DNA from: Hoyosella rhizosphaerae
Lineage (GTDB): Bacteria; Actinomycetota; Actinomycetes; Mycobacteriales; Mycobacteriaceae
NCBI RefSeq assembly: GCF_014643175.1
Contig: NZ_BMJH01000001.1
Location: forward strand, 310,001 to 374,000
Direction: 5' to 3'
Length of the DNA stretch: 64,000 nucleotides
Shown here: positions 54,058-62,579 of the stretch, piece by piece
Position numbering within the stretch: position 1 is the first letter of the stretch
Layout: each line of letters opens with the position of its first letter
Notes under the pieces: model-generated
Database searches by the model: none
What the model saw: the letters and a program-made list of their open reading frames with translations, nothing else
Told to the model about the DNA's origin: nothing
Program-made: the position numbers and the translations under genes

Positions 54058-55005
54058 CTAGCTACTGACTGCGCCGGTATTTTCAGCCAACGCAGCAAGA
54101 AGACGCTTAACGGAGTTCTCGATGCCGTAATGCTGTGACAGGTCCGCGATTTCGTGGCGATCTGACGGCGCAGTGGGCAGAAGATCTGACCGTGACAGCG
54201 AAATGGGTGCGTCCGTAGCCACCGCCACTACGTTTTTCGCAGCAGCGATGTAGTCAGTAGCAGCCAATAGTTTCGCACGAAGCCCACTCGCGAGGGCGCT
54301 GCTGTTGTCGTGTGCTGCCGCGATGATCCCATCGAGCGAACCATATTCGGTGAGCAACCGCGAGGCCGTCTTCTCGCCCACACCGGCGACACCCGGCAAC
54401 CCATCCGACGGGTCACCCCGCAATAACGCAAACTCGGCGTAGGCAACTCCGGCCCGCTCGATCGGAAGGTCAAACTTGGCCGCAACTCCGGCGGGATCAA
54501 ACAATTCGGCCTTGGCCAAACCGCGTCCGACATACAGGACCTGCACCGGAACGACGCCGTCATCGACCACCTGCAGAAGATCCCGATCGCCACTCACAAC
54601 AATTACCGGATCGACTGATTCACGGGCTGCAAGCGTTCCGAGCACATCGTCTGCCTCAAACCCGTCTGCACCTGCGGTGGCGATTCCGACGGCATCAAGA
54701 ACATCGAGGATCATCTCGACCTGAGCGGGCAGAGATTCAGGTTCGTCTTCGCCGCCGGATTCGGCAACTCTGTGCTCTTTGTAGCTTGGGATAGCGTCGA
54801 CTCGAAACGAGGGCCGCCAATCGTTATCCAGACAAACGACGAGGCGGGACGGCTGGTGAGTTCTAATAAGTGAAGCGATCGTGTCCAAAAAACCGCGAAC
54901 AGCATTCACTGGGCGCCCATCAGGTGCCGTAAGCGACTCCGGTAGGGCGTGGAACGACCGATACCAGAGGCTTGCGCCATCAAGGAGGAGAATGGGTGCC
55001 TGCAT
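54058..55005 (-). CDS. 5'-3' exonuclease, FEN/Pol I N-terminal-like
   Basis: The 315-residue protein resembles the 5' nuclease domain of DNA polymerase I as a stand-alone enzyme. Metal-binding acidic blocks are visible: [30 protein letters not shown] and [11 protein letters not shown], followed by the helix-hairpin-helix [14 protein letters not shown]. It would trim RNA primers or flaps in lagging-strand repair. M. tuberculosis Rv2090 has the same neighbour pepE. I start it at ATG 55005 because [16 protein letters not shown] is the family N-terminus; the longer frame is unsupported. It diverges from pepE. Confidence 0.88.
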   Translation of the reverse strand: MQAPILLLDGASLWYRSFHALPESLTAPDGRPVNAVRGFLDTIASLIRTHQPSRLVVCLDNDWRPSFRVDAIPSYKEHRVAESGGEDEPESLPAQVEMILDVLDAVGIATAGADGFEADDVLGTLAARESVDPVIVVSGDRDLLQVVDDGVVPVQVLYVGRGLAKAELFDPAGVAAKFDLPIERAGVAYAEFALLRGDPSDGLPGVAGVGEKTASRLLTEYGSLDGIIAAAHDNSSALASGLRAKLLAATDYIAAAKNVVAVATDAPISLSRSDLLPTAPSDRHEIADLSQHYGIENSVKRLLAALAENTGAVSS

Positions 55006-55061
55006 GATCTTGTATTTTGCCAGGCGAACATTGCCGACTGCACGGGGGATAGGCTGAAACC

Positions 55062-56204
55062 ATGTTTGAGGATGTAAAAGCGCCAACCTCTGAAGCGTTC
55101 GAAGCGTATAAAGCCAGGTTGACGGCAGTTTCGCGCCGCGCTGCGGAAGAGGGGGTGGACGCACTACTCATCACACCAGGGCCCGATCTGCAGTACCTAA
55201 CAGGGTCGACAATGACGTCGTTTGAGCGACTCACATGCCTCATCATCCCCGCGCACGGCATGCCGACGATGGTGGTTCCACGCCTGGAAGTTGCCGCATT
55301 GCGGGGTTGCATCCTTCACTCACCCGCTGTCGTGTTGGCTCCGTGGGTGGACGGCGACGACCCGTACTTACTTATTGGCAGAAGCGTCGGCCGATCCGCT
55401 CGGGTAGCGGTGTCGGAATCTACACAGGCATTGCACCTCATACCGCTGATGCAGCACTTCGATCCTCCCGTTCGGCTCGCAACGGACGTACTTCGCGAGA
55501 TTCGGATGATTAAGGACGACGCTGAGATTGCGGCGCTGCGCGCTGCCGGTGCGGCGATTGACCGTGTGCACGCACGTATGGGCGAGTTCCTGCAAGTTGG
55601 ACGCACCGAAGCTGATGTAGCAGCCGATATCACCGCAGCCATCATCGCCGAAGGGCACACGCGGGCCGCATTTGTGATCGTGGGATCCGGGCCACACGGG
55701 GCGGACCCTCATCACGAAGTGTCCGACAGGGTCATTGAGCCTGGCGACATCGTCGTCATCGATATTGGCGGTCCAGTTCCTGAAGGATATTTTTCGGACT
55801 GCACCCGCACCTACAGCATGGGTGAGCCACCCGCTGATGCGGCGGAGAAGATTGCACTGCTGGAGGAGGCGCAGCGGCGAGCCGTCGAACTGATCCGGCC
55901 TGGCGTCGCTGCGGGCGACGTTGATGCGGCGGCGCGCAACTACCTCGCTGAGCACGGACTTAGCGAATACTTTGTGCATCGCACGGGCCATGGCATCGGA
56001 TTGTCGGTGCACGAAGAGCCATATATCCTGGCAGGTAATAATCAGACATTGCGGGCAGGGATGGCGTTTAGTGTCGAGCCGGGCGTCTACCTGCAGGGCA
56101 AGTGGGGTGCCCGCATCGAAGACATTGTGGTCGTGACGGAGTCCGGTTGTGAACCAATGAACCGCCAACCGCACGGACTCACTGTGTTGCCGATTGCCGG
56201 GTAG
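55062..56204 (+). CDS. pepE: M24-family metallopeptidase (PepE/Xaa-Pro dipeptidase type)
   Basis: The 380-residue cytoplasmic enzyme has the creatinase/aminopeptidase-P layout: an N-terminal recognition domain and a C-terminal pita-bread fold. The five metal ligands can be read in VIDIGGPV (Asp), FSDCTRTY (Asp), [13 protein letters not shown] (His), SVEPGVYL (Glu) and ARIEDIVV (Glu). Such peptidases cleave dipeptides with proline at the second position. Its position beside the exonuclease gene matches M. tuberculosis Rv2089c (pepE). A thiol protein gene follows after 17 bases. Confidence 0.9.
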   Translation: MFEDVKAPTSEAFEAYKARLTAVSRRAAEEGVDALLITPGPDLQYLTGSTMTSFERLTCLIIPAHGMPTMVVPRLEVAALRGCILHSPAVVLAPWVDGDDPYLLIGRSVGRSARVAVSESTQALHLIPLMQHFDPPVRLATDVLREIRMIKDDAEIAALRAAGAAIDRVHARMGEFLQVGRTEADVAADITAAIIAEGHTRAAFVIVGSGPHGADPHHEVSDRVIEPGDIVVIDIGGPVPEGYFSDCTRTYSMGEPPADAAEKIALLEEAQRRAVELIRPGVAAGDVDAAARNYLAEHGLSEYFVHRTGHGIGLSVHEEPYILAGNNQTLRAGMAFSVEPGVYLQGKWGARIEDIVVVTESGCEPMNRQPHGLTVLPIAG

Positions 56205-56221
56205 TGACGCGGAGGTGTGGG

Positions 56222-56953
56222 GTGAGTGACGATCCAACGACTGGGCACTCGCGATACCCGCGTTTGCGTCGGGTAGGTGTCATCGCGGTTCTTGCCTTCT
56301 TTGTGCTTGTCGTGTTCATTGTGTTCACGCGAGGTGATGAGCAGGTTGCCGAGCATTCGCAGGCGAACCCGACGTTGCCCCCCACGGGTACCCCTGCGCT
56401 GTTTGCGCCAGCCGGTGGTCCACCAGGAGTGATTCGGGTTGCGAGCAGTGATTCGTCTCTAGCACCCGATGTGGTGGTGACCGTGGTGGAAGATTACCTT
56501 TGTGAGAACTGCGCGGAGTTTGCGCAGCAGTATCGGTCAGTATTGAGGGAAGTCGCTTCTGTTCCTGGTGTGGTGTTGGAGTTCGTTCCAATCGCTGGAA
56601 GTGGGACGGAGGATGCCCGCAGGGTTGCGAACGCGTCGCTGTGCGTTGCGGCTGACACTTTGGAGAATTGGGTGGCGTATCGGACGGCATTGTTCGCAGC
56701 TGCGCCGCTGTCGGCCTCACATGATGGCTTAACTGACGACCGTTTAGTTGAGATCGCACATACGACTGGCGCATCCCATGCAGCGGCGGAGTGCATTCTC
56801 GGTCAAAGCTTCATCGATGACGTTGATGCCAACACCCTCGACTGGGTCAACGAACAAGACCTCCCATTGGTATTGCTCGACGGCAGTCCGTATCCATTGC
56901 AGACCCCCGACGTGTTTGCTGAGGACGTGCGTGACGCCGTTCGCGACAGCTAG
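56222..56953 (+). CDS. Membrane-anchored DsbA/thioredoxin-like protein
   Basis: The 243-residue protein has one N-terminal membrane helix (VGVIAVLAFFVLVVFIVF), a Pro/Ala linker and an extracytoplasmic thioredoxin fold with the active pair Cys94-Glu-Asn-Cys97 in VVEDYLCENCAEFAQQY. The long helical insertion after it is as in DsbA. It probably introduces or rearranges disulfides in exported proteins; the cis-Pro region (VLLDGSPYPLQTP) fits. GTG 56222 follows GGAGGTG, which is better than the in-frame GTG at 56204. It ends before a strong hairpin. Confidence 0.82.
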   Translation: MSDDPTTGHSRYPRLRRVGVIAVLAFFVLVVFIVFTRGDEQVAEHSQANPTLPPTGTPALFAPAGGPPGVIRVASSDSSLAPDVVVTVVEDYLCENCAEFAQQYRSVLREVASVPGVVLEFVPIAGSGTEDARRVANASLCVAADTLENWVAYRTALFAAAPLSASHDGLTDDRLVEIAHTTGASHAAAECILGQSFIDDVDANTLDWVNEQDLPLVLLDGSPYPLQTPDVFAEDVRDAVRDS

Positions 56954-56986
56954 ACCACATGAAAGTTGGAGTGCTTCAAAAATGGA

Positions 56987-57015
56987 GTGGCCGGGCGCTT
57001 CCCTCGCCCGGCCAC
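56987..57015 (-). terminator. Strong intrinsic terminator for the biliverdin reductase gene
   Basis: An 11-bp perfect stem (GTGGCCGGGCG / CGCCCGGCCAC) with a 7-base loop lies between convergent genes. On the minus strand it is followed within a few bases by TCCATTTTTG, a T-run, so it faces the leftward gene. On the plus strand no T-run follows. Confidence 0.9.
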
Positions 57016-57035
57016 GGCACGACTCTATCACAGAA

Positions 57036-57051
57036 TCGAACACATGTTCGA
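57036..57051. promoter_or_regulatory. Perfect SOS box (LexA site) in a 3' untranslated region
   Basis: TCGAACACATGTTCGA matches the mycobacterial LexA consensus TCGAAC-N4-GTTCGA exactly. It lies 8 bases past the stop of the leftward biliverdin reductase gene and 20 bases before its terminator. On the minus strand TAGAGT, a possible -10 of the TAnnnT type, falls between the box and the hairpin. Confidence 0.75.
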
Positions 57052-57058
57052 ACAAATT

Positions 57059-57478
57059 TTAGTCGGTTTTTGGGGCACTGACGAACAGTGACTTAGACCC
57101 GAGAACTCGTTCAACCGCAATCTCAATCACCACGCGGGTGGGGTTTACGCGAGGAACGCGATACCTCAGCGCGTAGCGCTCCTCAGCGTCGGTGACAGAG
57201 TCGCGGTCACGTCGCACCACAGCTTTGCCTTCCAGTGCGAGCCACCGTGCGCCATCAACCTGAAAAACAGTGGCATAGCCCGAACGGTCCACATTGGTGA
57301 CCTTCTGACTTCCCTCATTAGTTATGACACGCACAACGCCAGCGCCATCATCCCAGGTGAAACCCACAGCAACGACGTGGGGAAGCCCGTTTCCGCGCAG
57401 GGTTGTCAGGGACGCCAGGTGGCGTTCGCGGAGAAACTCGAGAGCTGAAGCGGAAAAATCTGCGGGGGTGTATGCCAT
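57059..57478 (-). CDS. F420H2-dependent biliverdin reductase (Rv2074-like)
   Basis: The 139-residue protein matches the small FMN/F420 split-barrel enzymes: [26 protein letters not shown], the [10 protein letters not shown] cofactor loop and [15 protein letters not shown] are near the M. tuberculosis Rv2074 sequence as I know it. That enzyme reduces biliverdin to bilirubin with the deazaflavin F420. The start at ATG 57478 (GGTGGA just upstream) is required by this comparison; the frame runs on to 57787. It is divergent from the dehydrogenase, with 25 bases between starts, as in M. tuberculosis. Confidence 0.85.
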   Translation of the reverse strand: MAYTPADFSASALEFLRERHLASLTTLRGNGLPHVVAVGFTWDDGAGVVRVITNEGSQKVTNVDRSGYATVFQVDGARWLALEGKAVVRRDRDSVTDAEERYALRYRVPRVNPTRVVIEIAVERVLGSKSLFVSAPKTD

Positions 57479-57503
57479 GTTTTCCACCGTAGTCGAGCAC
57501 ACT

Positions 57504-58298
57504 ATGAGTGTGAGTGATGCAGCAGTACCAGACGGAGCCAGCCAACTTGCGTCCCGTTGCGACCCTGGCGCAGTGGTGATCCTTGGCGGACGCAGTGAAA
57601 TAGGACTAGAAGTGGCGCAACGTTTCGCCCCTGGTCGCACAGTGGTGCTGGCGGCCCGTCGCAGCAATGAGCTCGATGCCGAAGTGGCGAAGGTGAAGGC
57701 AGCCGGGGCGACTCGCGTAGTCACGGCTGAGTTCGACGCCGACGACATCTCCTCGCACGACGCATTTTTTGCCGACCTCACCACCAATGTTGGTCAGATC
57801 GGCGCTGCGGTGTTGTGCTTCGGAATCTTAGGCGACCAGGACCGTGCAGAGTCAGACCCCCACCACGCCGTTCAAGTAATCCACACCGACTACGTGGCGC
57901 AGGTCAGCGTCCTAACCCACCTTGCCCAGATCATGCGCGCGCAGAAGTCCGGACACATCGTGGTGTTCTCTTCTGTCGCAGGCGTTCGAGTTCGGCGCGC
58001 GAATTACGTTTACGGTTCAGCGAAAGCGGGCCTTGACGGGTTCGCGAACGGTTTGGCTGATGCCCTGCACGGCACAGGGGTGCACTTGCTTATCGTGCGG
58101 CCCGGTTTCGTTATTGGTCGGATGACTGAGGGCATGAGTCCGGCCCCGTTCTCCTCGACACCTCCACAGGTCGCTGATGCCGTTGTGCGCGCAGCGGCGA
58201 AGAAGCGTCGTGTGGTGTGGGTTCCCCTACAACTGAAGCTGCTGTTTATGGCACTACAACTGGTGCCGCAGTGGGCCTGGCGGAGGATGCCTCGGTGA
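57504..58298 (+). CDS. Short-chain dehydrogenase/reductase (Rv2073c-like)
   Basis: The 264-residue protein has a Rossmann start with [11 protein letters not shown] (the modified glycine motif of DprE2-like enzymes), VVFSSVAG with the catalytic Ser, and YGSAK with Tyr and Lys of the YxxxK motif. NAD(P)H is the probable cofactor; the substrate is unknown. DprE2-type decaprenyl-phosphoryl-ribose chemistry is only a sequence hint. It overlaps cobL by 4 bases (GTGA), so it is translated with the cobalamin genes. The start ATG 57504 is chosen because the frame upstream lies over the divergent reductase. Confidence 0.78.
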   Translation: MSVSDAAVPDGASQLASRCDPGAVVILGGRSEIGLEVAQRFAPGRTVVLAARRSNELDAEVAKVKAAGATRVVTAEFDADDISSHDAFFADLTTNVGQIGAAVLCFGILGDQDRAESDPHHAVQVIHTDYVAQVSVLTHLAQIMRAQKSGHIVVFSSVAGVRVRRANYVYGSAKAGLDGFANGLADALHGTGVHLLIVRPGFVIGRMTEGMSPAPFSSTPPQVADAVVRAAAKKRRVVWVPLQLKLLFMALQLVPQWAWRRMPR

Positions 58299-59518
58299 CG
58301 GTGCTACCCCCAATCGCTGTGGTGGGGATCGGCGCCGACGGGTGGGGTGGGCTCACCACTGCCGCACAGGACGCGATCTCAGCCGCACACACCGTGCACG
58401 GTTCGCCTCGTCAACTAGCCCTGATTCCGGACCACGTCACGGCGGAGCGGCACCCGTGGCCGTCACCCATGATGCCCGCATTGCCTACCGTCATCGCTGA
58501 ACACCGTCCCGCAAGGATGTGTGTTCTTGCCAGCGGTGATCCGATGTTCTTCGGCATTGGTGTGACGCTCGCCCGCACCGTGGGTGCTGCGAACCTGCGT
58601 GTTTTTCCGCACGTATCGAGCGCATCGTTGGCGTGCGCCAGGCTGGGATGGGCCCTGCAATCAACCCCCGTGGTGTCAGTAGTCAACCGTGCCGTCGAAA
58701 CGGTACTTCCTGAACTCTCCGAGGGCCGAAAGCTGTTAGTGCTCAGCGAGTCTGAGCGCACCCCGGCGGTTATCGCTCAGTTGCTGCACGAGCATGGCTG
58801 GCACGACACCGACTTGACGGTGCTCGAACAATTAGGCGGCCCCGGTGAGCGCATCATCACCGGCACTGCGCACACATGGACGCATCCTCCGGGGGACCCT
58901 CTGAACGTCGTCGCTATCGAATGTCGCACCGCCGCACAGCCTCGGCTCACCCGCACTCCAGGGCTGGCTGACAGCAACTACGGAACTGACGGACAACTCA
59001 CAAAGAACGAGATGCGCGCGCTAACGCTGAGTGCACTCGCCCCGGCACCAGGTGAACTGCTCTGGGATGTTGGCGCTGGCTCGGGAAGCATCGGCATCGA
59101 ATGGATGCGCACCCATCCCGACTGTGTCGCACTCGCATTCGAAACTGATTCGGAGCGACACCCGCGCATCGTCAGCAACGCCGCAAGGCTCGGTGTTCCG
59201 GGTCTGCGCCTGCTGGGCCGGGCCCCAGAGTCGTTTCCACAACAAGGGGACAATCACTCGAGCCCCGATGCCATCATGGTCGGTGGTGCCGTCACACAAC
59301 CAGGCCTGCTCGATGCCTGCTGGCAACGGCTGACCCCCGGCGGCCGGATGGTTGTTAACGCAGTGACCGCAGAATCAGAAGCGCTACTGCTGTCGTGGCA
59401 CCAGAAGCATGGCGGTGACCTTCGCAAGCTGCAGGTGTACCGCGCGGGTGCGCTCGGTGGCTTCACCGCGTGGCGGCCACATCTGCCAGCGGTGCAGTGG
59501 AAAGGAACAAAGGCGTGA
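58295..59518 (+). CDS. cobL: Precorrin-6Y C5,15-methyltransferase (decarboxylating) CobL
   Basis: The 407-residue enzyme is a fusion of a CobE/CbiE-type tetrapyrrole methyltransferase (VVGIGADGWGGLT, CVLASGDPMFFGIG) and a CbiT-type decarboxylating methyltransferase with its own SAM site (DVGAGSGSIGIEWM). It methylates precorrin-6Y at C5 and C15 and removes the acetate carboxyl of ring C. The GTG start lies in the stop of the preceding dehydrogenase. The first 26 residues of the longer frame fall inside that gene and are left out. Confidence 0.93.
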   Translation: MTVLPPIAVVGIGADGWGGLTTAAQDAISAAHTVHGSPRQLALIPDHVTAERHPWPSPMMPALPTVIAEHRPARMCVLASGDPMFFGIGVTLARTVGAANLRVFPHVSSASLACARLGWALQSTPVVSVVNRAVETVLPELSEGRKLLVLSESERTPAVIAQLLHEHGWHDTDLTVLEQLGGPGERIITGTAHTWTHPPGDPLNVVAIECRTAAQPRLTRTPGLADSNYGTDGQLTKNEMRALTLSALAPAPGELLWDVGAGSGSIGIEWMRTHPDCVALAFETDSERHPRIVSNAARLGVPGLRLLGRAPESFPQQGDNHSSPDAIMVGGAVTQPGLLDACWQRLTPGGRMVVNAVTAESEALLLSWHQKHGGDLRKLQVYRAGALGGFTAWRPHLPAVQWKGTKA

Positions 59519-60264
59519 CAGTCTATTTTGTTGGTGCAGGACCTGGCGCTGCTGATTTGATTACCCTGCGCGGCAGGGACGTCATTGCCCGATGTTCGGT
59601 GTGCCTCTATGCGGGCTCACTCGTTCCGGTCGAATTGCTGGACTATTGTCCTGAGGGCGCCGAATTGATCAACACGGCCCGAATGCCGTTGGCGGAAATC
59701 GTCAAACATATGGTTGACGCCGATCGAGCTGGCAGCGATGTGGCACGTCTACATTCTGGTGACCCGTCCTTGTATAGCGCCGTGGCGGAGCAGGTTCGCC
59801 AACTCGGCGCCCACGGTGTCAATTATCAGATCGTCCCCGGGGTGCCTGCGTTCGCGGCGGCCGCCGCAGCTCTGGGGCGGGAATTGACTGTGCCGGGTGT
59901 GGGGCAATCTGTTCTTATTACGCGCATTGCGGTGCAGGCTTCGGCGATGCCTCCAGGGGAGGAACTGGCTCAACTTGCCGCAACGGGTGTGACGTTGGCT
60001 TTGCATCTCGCCGCAGCCCATATGGACAAGGTGGTGGAGGCTATCGAGCCGCACTATGGCGCCGACTGTCCTGCCGCTGTCGTGGCGTTCGCGAGTCGGG
60101 AGAACGAAGTCATTTTGCGCACCACTGTCGGGATGTTGAGGGACCGCATGGCTGAGGCTGGAGTGACAAAAACGGCGGTAATCTTTGTTGGTCGGGTTCT
60201 GTCGGCGGAAGGTTTCCCGGACAGTTACCTGTATTCAGCGGCTCGAAACCGCACGTCGCACTGA
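59515..60264 (+). CDS. cobM: Precorrin-4 C11-methyltransferase CobM
   Basis: The 249-residue SAM-dependent methyltransferase adds the C11 methyl in aerobic corrin synthesis. TVYFVGAGPGAADLITLRG is the tetrapyrrole methylase N-terminus and RLHSGDPSLYSAVAEQ its SAM loop. GTG 59515 overlaps the cobL stop by 4 bases, with AAAGGA upstream. The stop overlaps the cobK start by one base. Confidence 0.94.
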   Translation: MTVYFVGAGPGAADLITLRGRDVIARCSVCLYAGSLVPVELLDYCPEGAELINTARMPLAEIVKHMVDADRAGSDVARLHSGDPSLYSAVAEQVRQLGAHGVNYQIVPGVPAFAAAAAALGRELTVPGVGQSVLITRIAVQASAMPPGEELAQLAATGVTLALHLAAAHMDKVVEAIEPHYGADCPAAVVAFASRENEVILRTTVGMLRDRMAEAGVTKTAVIFVGRVLSAEGFPDSYLYSAARNRTSH

Positions 60265-61013
60265 TGCGCGTCCTCTTGCTTGGTGGAACTGCGGAGGCCC
60301 GTGATCTTGCCGACAGGCTTGACGGGGTATGCGAAGTTGTATCGTCGTTGGCAGGTCGCGTGCGTCGCCCATTGCTCCCGGCTGGAGAAGTGCGCGTGGG
60401 TGGTTTTGGTGGGGAACAAGGTTTCCGTGACTTCGTTCAAACAGGTCACATTGATGCTGTTATTGATGCGACGCATCCGTTCGCTCGCGCCATGACAGCT
60501 ACCGCAGCGAAGGTCGCAAGCGAACAAGGTATCCCATATGTGCGGGTACAACGTCCTGCGTGGGAGCCCTCTAGCCACGATCACTGGATTTCCGCACTCG
60601 ACGTACGAGAGGCTGCCCAACACCTCGTGCGCCGCTACGAAGGTGGGATTTCAGCACGGGCGCTTGTGACTATTGGGCGGCAAGAATTGGCCGCACTATT
60701 TGATGCACCGATTCCGATGGTGGCTCGCATGATTGACCCGCCCGCCGTCACGCCGCCGTCACACGTCGAGATCTTGTGCGCACGTGGTCCTTTTGCGTTG
60801 GCTGACGAGCTTTCGCTTCTAGAACGCATCGGAGCCGATGTGGTTGTCACTAAGAACAGTGGGGGAAGTGCGACCTACCCCAAGATTCTTGCAGCGCGAC
60901 GCCTTCAGATTCCTGTCGTCATGATTGATCGGCCGCCACTTCCAGCCCGAGCCCTCGTGGTGCCGTCGGCGGTGGAGGCGATCCGATGGGTAACTGGTCT
61001 GCAAACTCTGTGA
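60264..61013 (+). CDS. cobK: Precorrin-6A reductase CobK
   Basis: The 249-residue NADPH-dependent reductase converts precorrin-6A to dihydroprecorrin-6. LLLGGTAEARDLADRL is the nucleotide-binding start and VIDATHPFARAMTATA the family signature; VVTKNSGGSATYPKI is also typical. It ends the run SDR-cobL-cobM-cobK, the same order as M. tuberculosis Rv2073c to Rv2070c. I see no cobalamin riboswitch, and the other cobalamin genes are outside the window. Confidence 0.94.
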   Translation: MRVLLLGGTAEARDLADRLDGVCEVVSSLAGRVRRPLLPAGEVRVGGFGGEQGFRDFVQTGHIDAVIDATHPFARAMTATAAKVASEQGIPYVRVQRPAWEPSSHDHWISALDVREAAQHLVRRYEGGISARALVTIGRQELAALFDAPIPMVARMIDPPAVTPPSHVEILCARGPFALADELSLLERIGADVVVTKNSGGSATYPKILAARRLQIPVVMIDRPPLPARALVVPSAVEAIRWVTGLQTL

Positions 61014-61109
61014 TCATTGTGAAACCTGAGAATTATTGAGGTTAACGGTTACTAATGTGGTTCGGTTTTTTAACATGGTGAACCAGAACCCTCTACATCA
61101 GGAGAAACA

Positions 61110-61868
61110 TTGGCCACCCGACGCACTTTCCTACGCAATACCGCCCTCGGCGGGCTCGCCATGGGTGCCCCCGGCATCTTCTCCTCGCTAGGCGATCTCA
61201 CCAACAATGTTCGCCCAGCGCCGTCGCCGAGCCCTTCACCCAGTCCCAGTCCGTCACCATCGAACGACGTCGGACAAATACTCATCGACTACGCCGCTGG
61301 TGTCCCGTCGGCTGCGTCGATCAAGCGCGCAGGTTTTCGCGGAGTCATTCGATACATGTCGGAACCACGTGCGAGCTGGATGATCGGTAAGCCAATGCGG
61401 GCATCTGAAGTGCAAGACATGAAGTCTCAAGGCCTCGCCATTGTGTCGTGCTACCAGTTCGGAAAGGGCACGACCTCTGATTGGCGTGGTGGGTATTCGG
61501 CAGGGCGTACTCACGCAGCAAAGGGTGTCAGCCTTCACAACGCGGCGGGCGGTCCATCGAATGCCGTCATCTACGCAGCAATCGATGACAACCCCACCAC
61601 TGCCGAACTTCAGCTTGTTGTCAGCTACCTCCAGGGGTGGGAGTCCGTCATCGGCCGAAACCGAACCGGTGTGTATGCCAACTATCCAACGATCGAGCAT
61701 CTGCGCGCCCGCGGGATTGGCAGCTACTTCTGGATGCACAACTGGGGATCAGGTGGACGGATTCACCCCGCGGCCCACATCCATCAGTTCGAAATTGATC
61801 GTCAGTCTGTTGATGGAGTGGGCATCGACCGCAACCGCATCCTCAAAGCGTCATACGGGCAGTGGTGA
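61110..61868 (+). CDS. Tat-exported DUF1906 (glycoside hydrolase-like) protein
   Basis: The 252-residue protein has a twin-arginine signal (Arg4-Arg5 in ATRRTFLRN, then a short hydrophobic stretch), a PSPSPSPS linker (about residues 37-50) and a DUF1906 domain (LIDYAAGVPSAASIKRAGFRGVIRYM, IYAAIDDNP, GVYANYPTIEHL) resembling M. tuberculosis Rv2525c. That protein is Tat-secreted and linked to cell-wall glycan metabolism without a proven reaction. The start is TTG 61110 after AGGAGA, an unusual codon. It probably depends on TatA and TatC encoded at 48408-49680. Confidence 0.85.
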   Translation: MATRRTFLRNTALGGLAMGAPGIFSSLGDLTNNVRPAPSPSPSPSPSPSPSNDVGQILIDYAAGVPSAASIKRAGFRGVIRYMSEPRASWMIGKPMRASEVQDMKSQGLAIVSCYQFGKGTTSDWRGGYSAGRTHAAKGVSLHNAAGGPSNAVIYAAIDDNPTTAELQLVVSYLQGWESVIGRNRTGVYANYPTIEHLRARGIGSYFWMHNWGSGGRIHPAAHIHQFEIDRQSVDGVGIDRNRILKASYGQW

Positions 61869-61890
61869 CAGGGGGCTAGTGCTCCGAGTC

Positions 61891-62445
61891 CTACTGGGCG
61901 GGTGGTAGCGCGCAGGAGTCTCGGAAACCTTGCGGTGCGAGGCCTAGGGCACTGTTGAATCGTGCGCGTTGGTTTTCCACCGCAATCACCATTGTGAGTT
62001 CTACAATTTGATCCTCCTCTAGATGCTCGCGGAGTGTTTTCACCATGTCTTCGGTCACTGTGACGGGGGAGTCTGTCATCGCTTCTGCATATGCGATTGC
62101 CGCCCGTTCAAGATCGGTGTAGACGTCACTGTCGCGCCAATGTGGCAACTCGTCGAGCTTGCGTGGGTCGATGCCGTCCATGCGGGCAATCCAGTACCCA
62201 AAGTCCATGCACCATGCGCATCCGAGGCGTGCAGCGGAGGCTGCGACTGCGAGTTCCTTCACGTGCGAGTCGAGGCGGTCCCACTTTTCCACGGCCATCT
62301 CCCAGCGTGCATTCGCCCGCAAAATGGCGGGTTGGTGGCCCATGGCGAGCGCTGGGGCCACAACCTTGCCGAACCTGCGTTGCGAGTACCACGATGCTAT
62401 CTTCAGCGTGAGTGATCGTTTCGGCGCAAGCGATATGTTGGCCAT
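61891..62445 (-). CDS. AhpD-like / carboxymuconolactone decarboxylase-family protein
   Basis: The 184-residue helical protein has the AhpD-like active site Cys76-Ala-Trp-Cys79 in ASAARLGCAWCMDFG. It also has the VKELAVAAS and YAEAMTDSPVTV segments. Such proteins act as thiol peroxidases or in redox partner roles; a decarboxylase activity is less likely with the CxxC present. ATG 62445 follows AAGGAAGGA. It is divergent from the MFS gene across a CRP/GlxR-type site. Confidence 0.8.
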   Translation of the reverse strand: MANISLAPKRSLTLKIASWYSQRRFGKVVAPALAMGHQPAILRANARWEMAVEKWDRLDSHVKELAVAASAARLGCAWCMDFGYWIARMDGIDPRKLDELPHWRDSDVYTDLERAAIAYAEAMTDSPVTVTEDMVKTLREHLEEDQIVELTMVIAVENQRARFNSALGLAPQGFRDSCALPPAQ

Positions 62446-62527
62446 CGTTGATAGTCCTTCCTTGGAGGCGACACAATGTGATGCCGCTACATATACGACG
62501 CCGCGCAATGGCCCCAATGTGACGTTA

Positions 62528-62543
62528 TGTGACCTGAATCACA
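62528..62543. promoter_or_regulatory. CRP/GlxR-type cAMP-regulator site
   Basis: TGTGACCTGAATCACA fits the CRP-family consensus TGTGA-N6-TCACA at every fixed position. It lies in the 134-base divergent region between the AhpD-like gene (start 62445) and the MFS gene (start 62580), so it could control either or both. GlxR/CRP regulators in Corynebacteriales use this site; none is encoded in the window. Confidence 0.65.
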
Positions 62544-62579
62544 TTCTAGCGGCGATTGGGTTCAACGAAGGGGGTCGAT

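Noticed and set aside
61216-61262. Short CCNAGC/TCGCCN repetition resembling a repeat array
   Set aside because: It encodes the PSPSPS linker of the DUF1906 protein. Units are very short with no spacers, so it is not a CRISPR array.
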